The position numbers and the translations under genes were made by a program. 64,000 nt of DNA from CAZJRB01 sp964547995 (GTDB lineage: Bacteria; Planctomycetota; Planctomycetia; Pirellulales; Thermoguttaceae), in assembly GCA_964547995.1 (NCBI GenBank), contig CAZJRB010000019.1, positions 1 through 64,000 of the forward strand. The letters run 5' to 3'. Positions 63,201 to 64,000 of the stretch are shown here, in pieces. Below the pieces are notes generated by a model that saw nothing but the letters and a program-made list of their open reading frames with translations, did no database searches and had not been told where the DNA came from. The number at the start of each line of letters is the position of its first letter. Positions within the stretch are counted from its first letter, which is position 1.

Positions 63201-63838
63201 TCGAAGAGTTTGCGGGATTCGGCCGGGATGCTGCCGATGTCCCGAACTTTGTATTGGGGAGGCTTCCAACCTTCCGGGAACTCCGCCTTCGTGGCCACGC
63301 GCAAGGCCACCAGGTGTGGCAACGGGCCGCGGCGGGTCAACTTGATTGTATGCACACCCTTGGTGAGCTTCCGGGGGATAAGCCTTCCCCATTGGTTCTT
63401 GACGCCTTCCCACTTCGCGCCGCTGCTGTTCCACGCGAATTTGTCAGGCTGTCCGGAGGACGCCGGATCAAGGGTCACGCCTTCGCAGGCCTTGGTCAGG
63501 TTCCAGTTGTCCACAAAGACCTGGACCGGCCGCGGTTCCGCCGCCGCGTAACAGATCTGAAGTGTATAATCGCCGTCGACAGGAAGGTCGATGTCGTATT
63601 CGACTGTCCAGCCCCAGGGCCGACGGGGGCCGCTGCCCACCACGGGCCCGGCATCGGCATATTCGTCCGGACCGGCATAGATCCGGGCATTGCCGCGAGC
63701 GAACGACCAGGCGGGAATCACCAACGATCCGGCCTCGGCCCGGACCGGCGGGAACACGACGCTGCCGGCGGCAACACACGCAACGGCGAGCACCAACGCC
63801 AATGGGCGACGCCGCCACGGGGACAATTCCATTCTCAT
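60260..63838 (-). CDS. Exported dihaem protein related to hydrazine synthase alpha subunit, with duplicated carbohydrate-binding-like domains
   Basis: An 1192-residue exported protein with signal peptide at about 10-36. Two similar domains follow, at about 36-190 and 283-430, both opening with VIPAW.F.RGN.RIYA and containing YAAAEPRPV; they look like CBM6-type beta sandwiches. A WD40/TolB-like propeller occupies about 560-900 (SFDAKKVVFGYKRKDKPF, DMDPCYLPNGKIMFSSTRS, LLDDGRVVYTRWEY). The C-terminal part carries two c-type haem sites, CIGCH (1032-1036) and CVGCH (1086-1090). Propeller plus CxxCH resembles HZS-alpha-like proteins, widespread in planctomycetes outside anammox. True hydrazine chemistry is unlikely without the partner subunits, which are not in the window. 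Periplasmic, probably with an electron-transfer or degradative role. Confidence 0.85.
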   Translation of the reverse strand: MRMELSPWRRRPLALVLAVACVAAGSVVFPPVRAEAGSLVIPAWSFARGNARIYAGPDEYADAGPVVGSGPRRPWGWTVEYDIDLPVDGDYTLQICYAAAEPRPVQVFVDNWNLTKACEGVTLDPASSGQPDKFAWNSSGAKWEGVKNQWGRLIPRKLTKGVHTIKLTRRGPLPHLVALRVATKAEFPEGWKPPQYKVRDIGSIPAESRKLFEPPLNANIAFLGQEIKRMIRLFGPRYPEGPQHLKQVAELEKNPNEDALGLLRRDVVAFWTNSPPVKRGKSFVIPAWTFDRGNVRIYANPQQFADAGPIVGNDPQHTGAGVIEFDIDFPVTGEYTLKVKYAAAEPRPVEIFLDGKSLGKCCYDITYGSAPFEIPVRFSWDSSSARKKMESLNEWGIPRRISITEGKHTLKFTRSGPLPHLVELHLESLTPVPKDWKQPARNIPHLNSVPVKDRTAFLPPESVNVAALRLAIEDMIKTLGPQYPNGPEYLKRLSEFEKEKSVISTTPGGRDMLTVRTWVSEEGVPEEKRTMEAELASLRREAMLAHPALKFEKLLFFKRKPFRFNTYQDNQANDEGGSLCVLSPVAADGKVTSLVPELDGGIFTRFDLSFDAKKVVFGYKRKDKPFRIYEIDIDPAKGVMVPGSLRQLTFGGDEETRAIELYGKKRAAAKHGYDDMDPCYLPNGKIMFSSTRSQRTVFCHPSIVATLHIMDGDGKNMRCLSGGPLSEMDPCLLDDGRVVYTRWEYVDKGLGNGQSLWAVHPDGSGVDHIYKNSIIRPAQMLNARSIPGSRRLVTVGAPHCGGRLGGPVILVDHRVTRRDPEAMTCITPEIAYPCMHQARYDRGFFREPYPFSEKFFLISHIPGVKGSAVKGKDQKKPQYGIYVLDAWGNRAKLYGTPELSCYQPVPLRPRRKPTGIASIEKVDEKQERTGTVFVQDVYEGMTGIERGRVKYLRVMAALPWPWSEEGIFRVGMGGNVHRKKVYGVAKVHEDGSACFTVPAEENILFQALDENYMQLQHMPTFINLRPGENRSCIGCHEHRSKAPSVAGVSPLAMHHPIQALSPQPGETGPRMIHYAEYVQPILDKHCVGCHSGSNPKGRLDLTGETTSEWNRSYENLVGKGLVSYRDCRYGRSGYRPEPPLSFGSHLSKLVERIRNAPCNANLTNEEFIRITTWIDANSPYLGIYGSHGGSKN

Positions 63839-64000
63839 CGCAAGTCTTCCCGCAAAAAAACGATCCTTTCCTCTGATCCGATCCCCTTAGGGCGACGTTC
63901 ATTATAGCAATTCCGGACACAGGATCAAACACACACCCCGTCAAACAGCAATTCCAGCCCACTCGAACCGCCTGACAACGCCTTACATTGACCAGACGCT
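63839..64000. other. Upstream region of the dihaem protein, to window end
   Basis: 162 bases without a gene. On the minus strand the stretch contains a TATAAT-like box (from ATTATA at 63901-63906) about 63 bases upstream of the start, which could be its -10 element. Nothing else is recognised. Confidence 0.3.

Noticed and set aside
62564..63907. Plus-strand open frame (447 codons) opposite the dihaem protein
   Set aside because: No family features; the minus strand encodes a signal peptide and repeated domains in this stretch.
1..64000. tRNA, rRNA, prophage or integrative element
   Set aside because: No cloverleaf with a CCA-type end, no rRNA signature, and no integrase, terminase or capsid-like protein was found on either strand by reading; very small RNAs could still be missed.

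Overview
The window looks like chromosomal DNA of a planctomycete (a Pirellulales-type bacterium, or a metagenome-assembled genome of one). It is GC-rich and carries many families typical of that phylum: a DUF1559 pseudopilin-like protein, a DUF1080 secreted hydrolase, a BBP7 beta-barrel protein, a surface protein with an LExRxLL N-terminus, a PEP-CTERM protein, PQQ-propeller and prenyltransferase-like repeat proteins, and a very large secreted protein with CxxCH haem motifs related to hydrazine synthase alpha. I saw no rRNA, tRNA, CRISPR array, integrase or phage structural gene.

Layout. 1-3 kb: two TIM-barrel sugar phosphate isomerases and an unknown secreted protein. 3.1-7.9 kb (minus): an ECF sigma factor, a FecR-type anti-sigma factor and a secreted protein; the last two share two classes of small repeated domain. 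8.3-10.6 kb: a stand-alone receiver and a hybrid histidine kinase, both with key residues changed. 10.6-15 kb (minus): a URO-D family methyltransferase, a DUF5615/DUF433 toxin-antitoxin pair, and an apparently intact kinase-regulator-DUF1638 operon. 15-21 kb: surface proteins (BBP7, LExRxLL, PEP-CTERM). 21-26 kb: EamA transporter, second URO-D protein, small membrane protein, DUF1080 and DUF1559 proteins. 26.3-31.9 kb (minus): two coupled large membrane paralogues whose N-terminal half resembles exosortase, followed by two glutamine-amidotransferase-like domains each. 32-39 kb: PQQ protein, ParE-type toxin-antitoxin, tandem prenyltransferase-like proteins, and a DUF2089 regulator with a membrane protein behind a near-consensus promoter. 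39.5-47 kb: acetolactate synthase, NhaC-type antiporter, GT2 glycosyltransferase and radical SAM enzyme. 47-49 kb (minus): AAA ATPase plus DUF4276-like TOPRIM protein, a defence-like pair. 49-55.4 kb (minus): lutABC-type lactate oxidation genes and a PutA-type proline catabolic enzyme. 55.4-63.8 kb (minus): a 1470-residue multidomain secreted protein, a small relative of its N-terminus, and the haem protein.

How it fits together. The organism appears to use small organic acids and amino acids (lut, putA, ilvB), to export many large surface or periplasmic proteins, and to sense the envelope through an ECF/FecR module and two-component systems. The PEP-CTERM protein and the exosortase-like tandem lie within about 10 kb of each other, so a surface-sorting link is plausible but inferred. 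Spaces between genes hold several palindromic elements, some of them recognisable repeat families with two copies in the window.

Limits: functions come from reading motifs by eye, without database searches. Starts were moved downstream wherever a Shine-Dalgarno sequence, a signal peptide or operon overlap favoured it.
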